From Shewanella oneidensis MR-1 (GTDB lineage Bacteria; Pseudomonadota; Gammaproteobacteria; Enterobacterales; Shewanellaceae), in assembly GCF_000146165.2 (NCBI RefSeq), contig NC_004347.2, forward strand, positions 3,194,778 through 3,258,777: DNA of 64,000 nucleotides. Reading direction: 5' to 3'. Positions 10,230 to 19,444 of the stretch are shown here, one piece after another (the first letter of the stretch is position 1; each line of letters opens with the position of its first letter). The notes under the pieces were generated by a model that did not search any database, had not been told where the DNA came from, and saw only the letters and a list, made by a program, of their open reading frames with translations. Both the position numbers and the translations under genes were made by a program.

Positions 10230-13200
10230 ATGGCATCCTCGGACAATACTAAGAACAACACTATGCCGAAAGTACTCTTAAAAATTTTCATCTACAGTTG
10301 CCTATGCCTAAGCACCTTGTATCCATCAGATTCTATTGCAATATATTCTAAGGAGCTCGACTCATCCATAGTTTTGAATTCAAACCTATTTGGAGTTCCG
10401 CAAGGTCTTTCACAAGGAACAGTAACCTCGATTGTTCAAGATAATGATGGATACCTATGGATAGGTACATTTAATGGTCTTAATCGCTTTGATGGAAGCA
10501 ACTTCAAATATTTTTTCGCTGATGGAACAAATTCAGGACTCCCTAGCTCTTTTATTCGAAGTTTACAAATTGATAAGAATGGCATTCTATATGTAGGAAC
10601 TGACAATGGCCTAGCTGTATATGATAAGAACAACGATTCCTTCATTAAATACGGAGCACCACTAGACAACACTCCAATCTGGAGTATAAATACCACTATT
10701 GAAACCTTAATTGTTGGCACCAACAACGCAATCATTGACATCCATGGAAAAGAGAACCATCTAGACCTATCGTCTAAAGGGATTGGTGAAATAAAAAAAT
10801 CTATCAAAATTGGTGATGATTATTTTTTAAAGGATTACTCCGGAAAATTATTTAAAATAAATCAAGAAAGTTCAATCTTAATAAAAGAAAACATTATCGA
10901 CATTGAACAAAAAAACAATAAATCTCTAATTATATCCACAAAAGATGGACTTTTTGAATATGATGGCGTTTTGATAAATAGAATTGACAACCGTTCTTTT
11001 TCACAGCTTGCAAAGAACAATAACACCATCTATGGCATCTCTGAAAACTACATTATTGACATCAACAATAAAAAAACGATAGGACTAATTTCAGCATTCA
11101 ACCCAGATAAAACCACCGTTTTTTATGCCAACAATAACTTTTTTACACTAGGAAGTGTAGATCAAGGTTTTTTTATCATAAAAAAACAAAATAACTTAGT
11201 CAAAAAAACCTCTCTAACAACTAATAGCACTTGGCATTTAAGTAAAAACTCTCAAGGTTTTCTAGTTTCATCAGAAGCTGAAAAAATAACCTTATTCAAC
11301 AATGAATTCAAAAAAATTAGAGATTACAACACATATACCACAGGATATAAATATGCATTACTCCATAAAAACCAGCTTTTATATGGAACAAGTAATGGAT
11401 TGTTTTTGGATAATAGTAATTCTGTAAAAAAACTTAGCAATGAAACCATATCAGCATTGTCAAGTAATGAAGATGATTCTATTTTATCAGCTGGAACCCC
11501 CGATGGTAAAATCTTAATAATAAAAAACTCAGAAATAATAAAAACTTTTAACACAGAAAGGAAGGAACCTATTTTTGATATTGAAACCATATCAGAAAAC
11601 TTGTTTTATATAGCCAGTCAGGGAGGACTTAGAAAGTATGACAACGGTCAGGAAACACTTATAAGCGAGCAACTGACATATAGTATTCAAAAAGATAGAA
11701 ATTATTTATTATTCGGCACATCAAAAGCCTTAATGCGTTATGATATAACTAATGAAAAAATAGACACCTTATTCTCAAAAAATAAAGAAATCTACTCAAT
11801 TGCAAGTGATACCAACTTTATTACTGTTTCATCATTAGGAGAGGTAATTATTTTTGATAAGAATAGTAAAACTTCTTATGCGCTGGGAACATCAAATGGG
11901 AGTCAATATGAATACAACTCACCTAGCGCAATAAAAATTAATGATTTTATATTGTTGGCAGGAATTAACGGGGTAAGCTTAGTATCTCCACAAGAAATTT
12001 CTGATTATATAAAAAGTCAAAAAGCAAACAAAACAGAAATATCTAAATTTTCCGTTTTCAACATGAGTCAAGAAAAAAATGGAAAGTATTTAAAAAAACC
12101 AATCGATGTAACAAAAGAAATAACACTTAAATATTCAGACTATCCATTTTCTTTTGATTTCATATCTCCTATGTCTGATGAATCATCTACTAACTACTAC
12201 TACAGAATGCTAGGGTTGTCTGATACTTGGATTTACTCTAATGGAACAAACTCCGCAACCTATACCAACCTATCTCCTGGCGAATACGTATTTCAGGTTT
12301 ACACCATAAATAATCTTTCAGGCGAAAAATCATCTGAGAGAGAAGTTAACGTAATAATTACGCCTCCTTGGTGGTCATCTACTCAAGCCAAAATATTTTA
12401 TTTTTTAATAACAATGTTTTTGTCCCTATTTATATTCAAAGCAATTCTTCGTAAAAGAGAAATTCAGCGTCAAATTGCTTTGAGTGAAGAACGACTAAAG
12501 CTATCTCTATGGGGCAGCGGTGATGAAATGTGGGACTGGGATATAGAAACGGGTAATATTTTCCGCTCGAATATTTGGGGTGCATTAGAGTTCCCACGAG
12601 ATGGACATCGCTCGGGTAATCGAGATGAAGAAAGTAATATACATCCCATGGATCAAGAACGCGTTAGAGAAGCACTAAATAAACACTTCTATGGTGAGAC
12701 AGATCATTTCGAAGCGGCATATAGAGTTAAAGGCAAAGATGATAGTTGGATATGGATTTTAGATAGGGCTAAAATTGTAGAACGAGATGATAAAGACAAC
12801 GCTCTACGAATGACTGGCACTATTAAAAATATCAGTCAATTTAAACAAAAAGAAGAACAATTAAGACTCTTCGAAAAAGCGATTGAAAATATTTCTGAAG
12901 GTATGTTTATTCTTGACAGTGAATACCGTTTCGTAGAAGTGAACGAGGCTTGCTGTAGAATATCACAACGAAATAGGTCTGATTTTATTGGCAATTTACT
13001 TACCTTTGAATTATATCCTGAATCCTTCTCAAATCAGATTCGTACTATGCTGAAACAGCAAGGTCGATGGGCAAGTGAAGTCGAAGCAAATCGAGGCGAT
13101 AACAGCCATTTTCATATGGAGCTCACGATTGACGCTATCTACGATGAATTAGGTGAATTGTCGCATTATGTGGGTGTTTTCTCTGATATATCAAGACGTA

Positions 13201-14531
13201 AACAGCAGGAAGAAGAACTTCGTAAACTCACCAACAATGATTTATTGACTGGCCTACCCAACCGGTCAAACCTACAAGTCACATTAGGAAACTTAGTCAA
13301 TAAAGAAATTAATCATGCATTAATGGTACTCGATTTAGATAATTTTAAGCGTATCAATGACTCATTAGGTCACCAAGTTGGTGATAAATTACTAAAACTT
13401 GTATCAGTCAGAATTAAATCTTCTGTACCTAAAAACACCAACATCTATCGTTTAGGAGGAGATGAGTTTGCCATTGTTCTCGATAAAACGTCGGATATTT
13501 TAGCCTCCGCCGCTATTGCGGGACGAATTGTTGATGCTTTTAACACTGTATATGAAATAGACAATGAACAACTTGTCTTAGGTGTGAGTGTTGGAATTGT
13601 ACTGTATCCAGATGATGAGCAGAATGAGCAAGCCTTACTCAGAAAAGCTGATATTGCCATGTACCATGCAAAATCTGCAGGCGGTAACTGTTACCAATTT
13701 TACTCTGAATCACTCAATGAACATGCAATTAAACAGCTTGAGACCGAAAATCTTATCCGTGAAGGCTTAAAAGAAGATTTATTTGAAGTTTATTATCAAC
13801 CCAAAGTCGATCTGAAACATGGTCATGTTGCTGGAATGGAAGCTTTAGTCAGATTAAATCATCCAACCTTAGGACTTATTCCACCGAATGATTTTATCCC
13901 TCTTGCAGAAGAGAATGGTCTGATTGTTGAAATAGGTGAAATTGTACTCAGAAAGGCCTGTTTTGCCGCGCAGAAGTGGCGTGAGCAAGGTCTATTTAAG
14001 GGCCGAGTCGCCGTCAATTTATCGTCACGACAATTTGCCCTACCCGATCTACAACAGCGGATAGAGTCAATTTTACGACTCACCCAATTACCTGCCTCTC
14101 ATTTAGAGCTAGAAATAACTGAAGGTACTGTTATTAAGCAACCAGAAATGGCTATTACTGTTATGCAGCAATTAGCCAAAATGGGTGTGAGCCTTGCTTT
14201 AGATGACTTTGGAACGGGTTATTCATCGCTTTCTTACTTAAAAAGATTCCCGATTCATACGCTGAAAATCGATAAAGCATTTGTTGACGATATTGATAAA
14301 TCCGACCGCGATTTAAAAATGGTCGATTCCATTATTACCATCGCCCACAATATGGGTCTATCCGTCGTTGGTGAGGGAGTTGAGCAAGCTGCACAGCTAA
14401 ATATCCTTCGAGCCCTAAATTGTGAAGAAATACAAGGTTACATCTTCAGTAAGGCCATTAATGAAGCAGAGTTTACCCTTTTACTACAGGAGGACCAGGC
14501 TAAATCCATCGCGATAAACAACACATTGTAA
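10230..14531 (+). CDS. Propeller/Y_Y_Y sensor with PAS, GGDEF and EAL domains
   Basis: A 1,433-residue membrane sensor that could both make and break cyclic-di-GMP. Order: export signal (hydrophobic stretch about residues 15-38), two-component-regulator beta-propeller in the periplasm (about 50-620; repeats such as DNDGYLWIGTFNGLNRFDG), Y_Y_Y domain (about 635-710), one transmembrane helix (about 718-740), two PAS domains (about 750-995), GGDEF (motif RLGGDEF near 1072) and EAL (EALVRLNH near 1202; DDFGTGYSS further on). Both catalytic motifs are intact; no RxxD inhibitory site is seen before GGDEF. ATG at 10263 is an alternative start. The first two-thirds (to about 12,460) is visibly much more AT-rich than the catalytic part. 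A secreted repeat peptide gene follows 106 bases downstream. Confidence 0.92.
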   Translation: MASSDNTKNNTMPKVLLKIFIYSCLCLSTLYPSDSIAIYSKELDSSIVLNSNLFGVPQGLSQGTVTSIVQDNDGYLWIGTFNGLNRFDGSNFKYFFADGTNSGLPSSFIRSLQIDKNGILYVGTDNGLAVYDKNNDSFIKYGAPLDNTPIWSINTTIETLIVGTNNAIIDIHGKENHLDLSSKGIGEIKKSIKIGDDYFLKDYSGKLFKINQESSILIKENIIDIEQKNNKSLIISTKDGLFEYDGVLINRIDNRSFSQLAKNNNTIYGISENYIIDINNKKTIGLISAFNPDKTTVFYANNNFFTLGSVDQGFFIIKKQNNLVKKTSLTTNSTWHLSKNSQGFLVSSEAEKITLFNNEFKKIRDYNTYTTGYKYALLHKNQLLYGTSNGLFLDNSNSVKKLSNETISALSSNEDDSILSAGTPDGKILIIKNSEIIKTFNTERKEPIFDIETISENLFYIASQGGLRKYDNGQETLISEQLTYSIQKDRNYLLFGTSKALMRYDITNEKIDTLFSKNKEIYSIASDTNFITVSSLGEVIIFDKNSKTSYALGTSNGSQYEYNSPSAIKINDFILLAGINGVSLVSPQEISDYIKSQKANKTEISKFSVFNMSQEKNGKYLKKPIDVTKEITLKYSDYPFSFDFISPMSDESSTNYYYRMLGLSDTWIYSNGTNSATYTNLSPGEYVFQVYTINNLSGEKSSEREVNVIITPPWWSSTQAKIFYFLITMFLSLFIFKAILRKREIQRQIALSEERLKLSLWGSGDEMWDWDIETGNIFRSNIWGALEFPRDGHRSGNRDEESNIHPMDQERVREALNKHFYGETDHFEAAYRVKGKDDSWIWILDRAKIVERDDKDNALRMTGTIKNISQFKQKEEQLRLFEKAIENISEGMFILDSEYRFVEVNEACCRISQRNRSDFIGNLLTFELYPESFSNQIRTMLKQQGRWASEVEANRGDNSHFHMELTIDAIYDELGELSHYVGVFSDISRRKQQEEELRKLTNNDLLTGLPNRSNLQVTLGNLVNKEINHALMVLDLDNFKRINDSLGHQVGDKLLKLVSVRIKSSVPKNTNIYRLGGDEFAIVLDKTSDILASAAIAGRIVDAFNTVYEIDNEQLVLGVSVGIVLYPDDEQNEQALLRKADIAMYHAKSAGGNCYQFYSESLNEHAIKQLETENLIREGLKEDLFEVYYQPKVDLKHGHVAGMEALVRLNHPTLGLIPPNDFIPLAEENGLIVEIGEIVLRKACFAAQKWREQGLFKGRVAVNLSSRQFALPDLQQRIESILRLTQLPASHLELEITEGTVIKQPEMAITVMQQLAKMGVSLALDDFGTGYSSLSYLKRFPIHTLKIDKAFVDDIDKSDRDLKMVDSIITIAHNMGLSVVGEGVEQAAQLNILRALNCEEIQGYIFSKAINEAEFTLLLQEDQAKSIAINNTL

Positions 14532-14564
14532 TCATTATATTACTCATCAGGGCAACTTGAAACA

Positions 14565-14581
14565 TTGGCACAACATCTGCA
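14565..14581 (+). promoter_or_regulatory. Candidate sigma-54 promoter for the repeat-peptide gene
   Basis: TTGGCACAACATCTGCA matches the -24/-12 consensus TGGCAC-N5-TTGC with one mismatch in the core (CTGC for TTGC) and the required ten bases between GG and GC. Transcription would start near 14592, leaving a leader of about 45 bases before the ATG at 14638. No enhancer-binding-protein site was identified. Confidence 0.6.
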
Positions 14582-14637
14582 TCAACTGTATCAGTGTCAA
14601 TAATAAATATTATCAACTACCCTGAGAGAGAAACATA

Positions 14638-15216
14638 ATGAAAGGAATCCTAACTGCTGTTGCACTAGTGTCATCAATTGGTTTTGTTGTAAATACTAAT
14701 GCAGTTGAAACAACTCAAAAAATTACAACATCCAATCAAGTTGTGACGTCTGAACAAAACACTGTAAGCGAGCAAGAAATTGCAGGTCACCCATATGTGA
14801 AGTTCAAGCCGTTTGAAGTCGCCGGTCACCCGTATGTGAAGTTCAAGCCTTTTGAAGTAGCTGGTCACCCATATGTGAAGTTCAAGCCATTTGAAGTCGC
14901 GGGTCACCCATATGTGAAGTTCAAGCCATTTGAAGTCGCGGGTCACCCATATGTGAAGTTCAAGCCATTTGAAGTCGCGGGTCACCCATATGTGAAGTTC
15001 AAGCCATTTGAAGTCGCGGGTCACCCATATGTGAAGTTCAAGCCATTTGAAGTCGCGGGTCACCCATATGTGAAGTTCAAGCCTTTTGAAGTAGCTGGTC
15101 ACCCATATGTGAAGTTCAAGCCTTTTGAAGTAGCTGGTCACCCATATGTGAAGTTCAAGCCATTTGAAGTCGCGGGTCACCCATATGTGAAATTTGCTAA
15201 TACAGAAATAGCGTAA
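14638..15216 (+). CDS. Exported tandem-repeat protein, ten 13-residue units
   Basis: I do not recognise this family. It has 192 residues: a signal peptide (about 1-22, basic start, hydrophobic core, likely cut after TNA), a 26-residue Thr/Gln/Ser-rich spacer, then ten perfect copies of AGHPYVKFKPFEV (residues 49-178, bases 14782-15171) and a last partial unit AGHPYVKF ending in ANTEIA. Each unit has His, Tyr, two Lys, three Phe, two Pro and one Glu, so it is aromatic and alternating, compatible with beta-strands or with cleavage into identical peptides. All ten units are identical as protein; every nucleotide difference is synonymous. A GAGAG Shine-Dalgarno (about 14624-14630) sets the start, with a sigma-54-like promoter upstream. 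No modifying enzyme, protease or exporter is adjacent. It could be a peptide precursor, a surface or amyloid-like protein, or a ligand for the upstream sensor; none is proven. Confidence 0.88.
   Translation: MKGILTAVALVSSIGFVVNTNAVETTQKITTSNQVVTSEQNTVSEQEIAGHPYVKFKPFEVAGHPYVKFKPFEVAGHPYVKFKPFEVAGHPYVKFKPFEVAGHPYVKFKPFEVAGHPYVKFKPFEVAGHPYVKFKPFEVAGHPYVKFKPFEVAGHPYVKFKPFEVAGHPYVKFKPFEVAGHPYVKFANTEIA
14782..15213 (+). repeat. 39-bp in-frame tandem repeat, ten full copies plus a partial
   Basis: Ten consecutive 39-bp units (14782-15171) followed by a truncated, diverged eleventh. Copies 4-7 are identical at every base. Copies 2, 8 and 9 share the CCT...GTA variant, while most others have CCA...GTC, so variants travel as linked blocks. 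This pattern indicates recent in-register duplication or gene conversion. All changes are at third codon positions. Confidence 0.97.
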
Positions 15217-15243
15217 TTAAACTTTAAATTGAGGTAATGCATC

Positions 15244-15360
15244 ATGATGAACTCACTCAAAAAAGCACTTGGTTTCGCAAAACCTGTTCGTAAAAAAGTA
15301 AAATTACCAGAAGGCTTAAACCATCTTGAAGTAATCCCTGCCAAGGGGTGGTGGAATTAA
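15244..15360 (+). CDS. 38-residue cationic peptide downstream of the repeat protein
   Basis: A short unrecognised ORF: it begins MMNSLKKALGFAKPVRKKV and ends in HLEVIPAKGWWN. The N-terminal half carries seven Lys/Arg and could form an amphipathic helix; the C-terminal half is more hydrophobic and ends in a Trp pair. A good Shine-Dalgarno, GAGG at 15231-15234, lies nine bases before ATG 15244, only 27 bases after the repeat-protein stop, and a strong terminator follows 68 bases after its own stop. This argues that it is a real gene in a two-gene operon. No signal peptide. It could be a membrane-active peptide, a modified peptide precursor or a small regulator; no evidence separates these. Confidence 0.72.
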   Translation: MMNSLKKALGFAKPVRKKVKLPEGLNHLEVIPAKGWWN

Positions 15361-15428
15361 TTTATAAGCCATTGGTAAAAGCTCGTATCGCCTAAAATAA
15401 TCTTACTAGCGCAGCGATATCGCAGACT

Positions 15429-15462
15429 AAACCAAAGGGAGCTACTGCTCCCTTTGGTTTTT
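15429..15462 (+). terminator. Terminator of the repeat-peptide operon
   Basis: A 13-bp GC-containing stem (AACCAAAGGGAGC paired with GCTCCCTTTGGTT) with a four-base TACT loop is followed by a T-run. It closes the repeat protein / small peptide unit. Confidence 0.92.
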
Positions 15463-15489
15463 TACAGCTCCTATGACTAACAATCAAAA

Positions 15490-15699
15490 TCAAGCTGCAA
15501 TGTAGCAGTCATGGCTATGGAGGCTCCTTCTTAAGGCAATACGTTTGTGGGTGGAAAACAAGGGAAAAGCCATGGGGCCAAGGATAAAACCAAGCACCGT
15601 CCAGTATTTTACTGAAAGCCCTGCCCTAAAAGCCGCATATCCAAAACACCATGCACAGAAAAACGATAGCGCAACCAACATATAAGCAACCAATCCCAC
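15490..15699 (-). CDS. Small membrane protein, unknown function
   Basis: A 69-residue ORF with two hydrophobic segments (about residues 3-23 and 30-48, the second with a FILGPMAFPLF glycine-proline turn) and a basic, His-containing C-terminus. The LGPMAFPLF-like ending of the second helix resembles many small inner-membrane proteins of Shewanella, but I cannot name the family. It lies between the repeat-peptide operon terminator and fadJ, on the opposite strand to the peptides, and seems to be a single-gene unit. Confidence 0.55.
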   Translation of the reverse strand: MGLVAYMLVALSFFCAWCFGYAAFRAGLSVKYWTVLGFILGPMAFPLFSTHKRIALRRSLHSHDCYIAA

Positions 15700-15869
15700 C
15701 GCAAACCTCTTTATTCGCCAAATATAAATACAAAACAGCTAAGCCTATCTGCTTTTTTGTGCAGTCCGAATGCCTCAAGGCGGTAATCTTTCATAAAAGA
15801 GATCGAATAATACAAGATATCTAGACTAGATATGAGTGTTTTTTAGGCAAAAATTAGCCTGAGGGCAAT

Positions 15870-15900
15870 AAAAAAGCGGCATTGAATTGCCGCTTTTTTG
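15870..15900 (-). terminator. Terminator of the fadIJ operon
   Basis: A 12-bp stem (15870-15881 with 15888-15899) has a six-base loop and A/T runs on both sides; it begins 19 bases after the fadJ stop on the minus strand. Confidence 0.88.
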
Positions 15901-15918
15901 ACCAAGGATATCTAAGTG

Positions 15919-18042
15919 TTAGAAGAAGCGAGCTTTTTCTGCCGCCATAGCCTTAAGCCGTTGGCAAGGCTCAAATCGATCGCCATATTGTGTTTGATAA
16001 CGTTCAAGTATTTTGACTAAGTTATCCGCGCCTAAAGTATCGATATAATGGAATGGTCCACCCAAGAATGGTGGGAAGCCGATGCCAAAGATAGCGCCAA
16101 TATCACCATCGCGCGGCGAGGCAATAATGCCTGCATCTAAGCAGCGCACTGCTTCATTCAGCATTTGCACTACACAGCGTTCCGCTACCGCGCTCATTTC
16201 TTTATCGACACCAGGCTTGATACCTAATACGCCATACACGGTTTCATCCACAGCTTTTTTCTTGCTGGCAGCGCCATACTGATAGAAACCTTTGCCATTT
16301 TTACGACCTTTTCTATCGTCGCTTAATAGCTTGTCGAAGGCTGCTGGTGCTTTAAAGCGTTCACCAAGCTCTTTTTCAAGAATTGGAGAGATCTTAGCGC
16401 CCACATCAATACCGACTTCATCGAGTAAGGTAATTGGGCCAACGGGGAAACCAAACTTCACTAACGCTTTATCGAGATGTTCAACACTTTGCCCTTCTAG
16501 CAGCAATTGTGCGGCTTCGTTCATATAAAGCGCGAGGATGCGGTTAACATAAAACCCCGCACCGTCTTGTACCACAATTGGCGTTTTACCCTGTTTACGG
16601 GCAAAGGCGACTGTGGTGGCAATGGTTTCTGGTGAGGTTTTAGCGTGGGCAATCACTTCCACCAGCGGCATTTTTTCTACCGGTGAGAAGTAATGTAAGC
16701 CAATCACATTTTCAGGACGGCTTGCCGCTTGTGCAATTTGACCAATGGGTAACGATGAGGTGTTAGACGCAAAAATCGTGTGCTCACCGCATTCACGCTC
16801 AATATCTTTAACCATTTGATGTTTAAGCGCTAAATCCTCAAATACCGCTTCAACAACAATATCGGCATCCTTAACACCTTTATATTCGGTCGTCGTTGTC
16901 ATCAGCGCCATTAAATTGTCGCGAGCGGCTGGCGTCATATGACGACGTTTCACGCCTTTATCCAATAACTTATAGGCGTAAGAAAGCGCGTTGCTTAAGC
17001 CCTTTTCGTTAATGTCTTTTACTCGCGCAGGAATTTTAGCCTTAGTCGTAGTGACAGAGGCAATACCACCTCCCATCAAACCGCCACCTAAGATCACGGC
17101 TTTTTTGACTTTACGTGGCGTTGCACCTTCGGCGCCGGTTTCTTTCTTCATCTCTGTAGTTGCAAAGAAAATACTGCGCAGCGCTTCAGATTCTTTCGAC
17201 ACCACCAGCTCAGCAAAATGGCTGGCTTCGACTTCCAGTCCCTTCTGCATACCTTTGGCAATACCTTGGCGCACACAATCAATAATCTTTGCTGGCGCTG
17301 GGTAGTTACCTTGGGTTTTCTTAGCAACTTGCTTAGCCGCTTGATCGAAAATAATGTTGCGACCAAAGCCAGTACCTTCAAGCAATTGGTTTACTAGCGA
17401 TTTTTTAACTGGCTTAGCTATTTGTTTACCCGCGAGCGCCATCTCCACTGCGGTTTGCAGCAAAATCGTTTGTGGCACCACATCGTTAACTAAGCCCATC
17501 TTTAACGCTTGTTTCGGGCGAATTTGTTTACCCGTCAACATCATATCCAGCGCAGTGGTAATCCCCACCAAGCGTGGCAAACGCTGGGTACCACCGCCAC
17601 CGGGTAATAAACCGAGCTGCACTTCAGGTACGCCCAGCATGGTCTTGCCATCATCACTGCACACACGTTGATGGCAGGCAAGCGCTAGCTCTAAACCGCC
17701 GCCCAAGCAAGCACCATGAATTGCAGCGACCACAGGGATGTTTAATGCTTCCAACTCGTTAAACACCACATGCCCTTGCTGGGATAACGCTTTGGCATCG
17801 CCCGCCGTTTGGCAAGCATCGAGCATAGAGATATCGGCACCGGCAACAAATGAATCTTTTTTGCCCGAAATCAGCACTAGGCCACGGATACTCGAATCGC
17901 GTTTAATCTCAGACAGGATCTCACTGATCTCAGGGCCAAACTCCGCCTTGAGGGTATTCATGGTTTCGCCAGGTACGTCCATGGTTAAAATGGCGATACC
18001 GTCTTCACGGCGAGTTAAATTAAATGTTTTTCCCACCGCCAT
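15919..18042 (-). CDS. fadJ: Fatty acid oxidation complex alpha subunit FadJ
   Basis: A bifunctional enoyl-CoA hydratase / 3-hydroxyacyl-CoA dehydrogenase of beta-oxidation, partner of FadI. At 707 residues it has the normal length. The N-terminal crotonase domain shows [15 protein letters not shown] and [16 protein letters not shown]; the NAD-binding dehydrogenase domain starts near residue 315 with the [10 protein letters not shown] loop and includes the conserved [15 protein letters not shown] segment. Its ATG overlaps the fadI TAA by one base (TAATG), indicating translational coupling. The fadJ rather than fadB identity rests on pairing with fadI and on the sixA-fadJ-fadI-fadL order shared with E. 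coli. Expected to be repressed by FadR through the site at 19445. Confidence 0.96.
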   Translation of the reverse strand: MAVGKTFNLTRREDGIAILTMDVPGETMNTLKAEFGPEISEILSEIKRDSSIRGLVLISGKKDSFVAGADISMLDACQTAGDAKALSQQGHVVFNELEALNIPVVAAIHGACLGGGLELALACHQRVCSDDGKTMLGVPEVQLGLLPGGGGTQRLPRLVGITTALDMMLTGKQIRPKQALKMGLVNDVVPQTILLQTAVEMALAGKQIAKPVKKSLVNQLLEGTGFGRNIIFDQAAKQVAKKTQGNYPAPAKIIDCVRQGIAKGMQKGLEVEASHFAELVVSKESEALRSIFFATTEMKKETGAEGATPRKVKKAVILGGGLMGGGIASVTTTKAKIPARVKDINEKGLSNALSYAYKLLDKGVKRRHMTPAARDNLMALMTTTTEYKGVKDADIVVEAVFEDLALKHQMVKDIERECGEHTIFASNTSSLPIGQIAQAASRPENVIGLHYFSPVEKMPLVEVIAHAKTSPETIATTVAFARKQGKTPIVVQDGAGFYVNRILALYMNEAAQLLLEGQSVEHLDKALVKFGFPVGPITLLDEVGIDVGAKISPILEKELGERFKAPAAFDKLLSDDRKGRKNGKGFYQYGAASKKKAVDETVYGVLGIKPGVDKEMSAVAERCVVQMLNEAVRCLDAGIIASPRDGDIGAIFGIGFPPFLGGPFHYIDTLGADNLVKILERYQTQYGDRFEPCQRLKAMAAEKARFF

Positions 18043-19352
18043 TACTCCACTTCCACAATCATTGCAGCCCCTAAACCACCCGCAGCACAGGCCGTTGCTA
18101 GACCCGTTCCGCCGCCACGACGTTTAAGCTCACGACAAACCTGAGTGATTAAACGCGTACCTGTGGCTGCAAAAGGATGGCCATAGGCTAAAGAGCCGCC
18201 GAGTACGTTGAATTTGCTCATATCGATGTCGCCAATGGCGCGGTTGCGGCCAAGTTTTTCTTCGGCAAATTTTTTGGATGCAAACATCTGCATATTGGCT
18301 AGGGTTTGCGCTGCAAAAGCTTCGTGCATTTCGATTAGGGTTAAATCCTCTAATTCCATGCCAGCACGTTTTAATGCCAATGGCGTCGCATAAGATGGGC
18401 CCATTAGCATATCTTGCCAAACATCAATGGCGGTAAATGCGTAGCTCTTAATGTAACCAATTGGTTGATAACCAAGAGCTTTAGCGCGGCCTTCACTCAT
18501 CAGAATGATCGCCGAGGCGCCATCGGTCAGCGGCGTACTGTTCGCGGCAGTCACGCTACCATGCTTTTTATCGAAAGCCGGACGCAGTTTGGCGTAAGAG
18601 GCTAAATCGGAGTTTTCACGAATATTGTTATCGCGCTCGATAAACTGTTTGTAGGGTGGGACATGGGCCACCATCACTTCATCACGTAGATGGCCCGAAG
18701 CCCAGGTTTCATTCGCTAAGGTATGAGAGCGATGCGCCAGCGCATCTTGGTCGGCGCGGCTGATGTTGTAAGTCTTCGCCATTTGTTCAGCGGTTTGTCC
18801 CATTGACAACCCCGTTGAATACTCGGCCACGGCAGGCGGCACAGGCAATAAATCTTTAATGCCTAAACGGCGAAAAATCTGTAATTTTTGACCAAAAGTA
18901 CGGGCTTTGTTCAGATCGACTAAAGCATGAGCAAGTTTTTTAGACACACCAATAGGTAATACAGAAGAGGAGTCAGCGCCGCCGGCAATACCGATCTCAA
19001 TATTCCCCGTCATGATTGACTCAGCCACATTCACCGCAGATTGAAAACTGGTCGCACAGGCGCGGGTCACGCTATAGGCATCGGTTGATACATCCATACC
19101 CGTTCCTAATACGATTTCACGGGCAATGTTAGGCGCAGCAGGCATTTGCACTACTTGACCATATACCAGTTGCTCAATCAATTTCGGATCCAGTTCGCTA
19201 CGAACAAGCAGTTCGTTAACCACCATTTTGCCCATATCAAGGGCCGAAATACCGTGGAATGCGGTCGCCTGTTTCGCAAATGGCGTTCTTAAGCCTGCCA
19301 CAATGGCGATACGCTCACCCCTTGCGTTAGTTACCTGTTGTCTATCACTCAT
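18042..19352 (-). CDS. fadI: 3-ketoacyl-CoA thiolase FadI
   Basis: Beta subunit of the second fatty acid oxidation complex; cleaves 3-ketoacyl-CoA with CoA to release acetyl-CoA. It has 436 residues, the FadI length, longer than FadA (about 390). The acylated cysteine is Cys99 in VTRACATSF, with the C-terminal thiolase motifs near [18 protein letters not shown] and the second cysteine in [12 protein letters not shown]. It is first gene of the fadIJ operon and overlaps fadJ by one base. A FadR-like operator lies 93 bases upstream of the start. Confidence 0.96.
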   Translation of the reverse strand: MSDRQQVTNARGERIAIVAGLRTPFAKQATAFHGISALDMGKMVVNELLVRSELDPKLIEQLVYGQVVQMPAAPNIAREIVLGTGMDVSTDAYSVTRACATSFQSAVNVAESIMTGNIEIGIAGGADSSSVLPIGVSKKLAHALVDLNKARTFGQKLQIFRRLGIKDLLPVPPAVAEYSTGLSMGQTAEQMAKTYNISRADQDALAHRSHTLANETWASGHLRDEVMVAHVPPYKQFIERDNNIRENSDLASYAKLRPAFDKKHGSVTAANSTPLTDGASAIILMSEGRAKALGYQPIGYIKSYAFTAIDVWQDMLMGPSYATPLALKRAGMELEDLTLIEMHEAFAAQTLANMQMFASKKFAEEKLGRNRAIGDIDMSKFNVLGGSLAYGHPFAATGTRLITQVCRELKRRGGGTGLATACAAGGLGAAMIVEVE

Positions 19353-19444
19353 TTGTCACCCTCTTTATGTGCGCTATCGCTGAGAGATTTCAGGCGGCGC
19401 TATCGATTTCCATGTATCCCTGTTGTGGCCTTAAAATGGCTTAT

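Noticed and set aside
14674..15180. Open frame of 168 residues antisense to the repeat protein
   Set aside because: It is the reverse reading of the 39-bp repeat, which happens to lack stops in that frame; no ribosome site, and the sense gene has a signal peptide and a good start.
14782..15213. CRISPR array or DNA-level repeat element
   Set aside because: The repeats are contiguous with no spacers, have a period divisible by three and are in frame with selection on the protein.
15244..15360. Similarity between the 38-residue peptide and the repeat unit (both have a VK-hydrophobic and an EV segment)
   Set aside because: Only a few scattered residues agree, with gaps; not enough for common origin.
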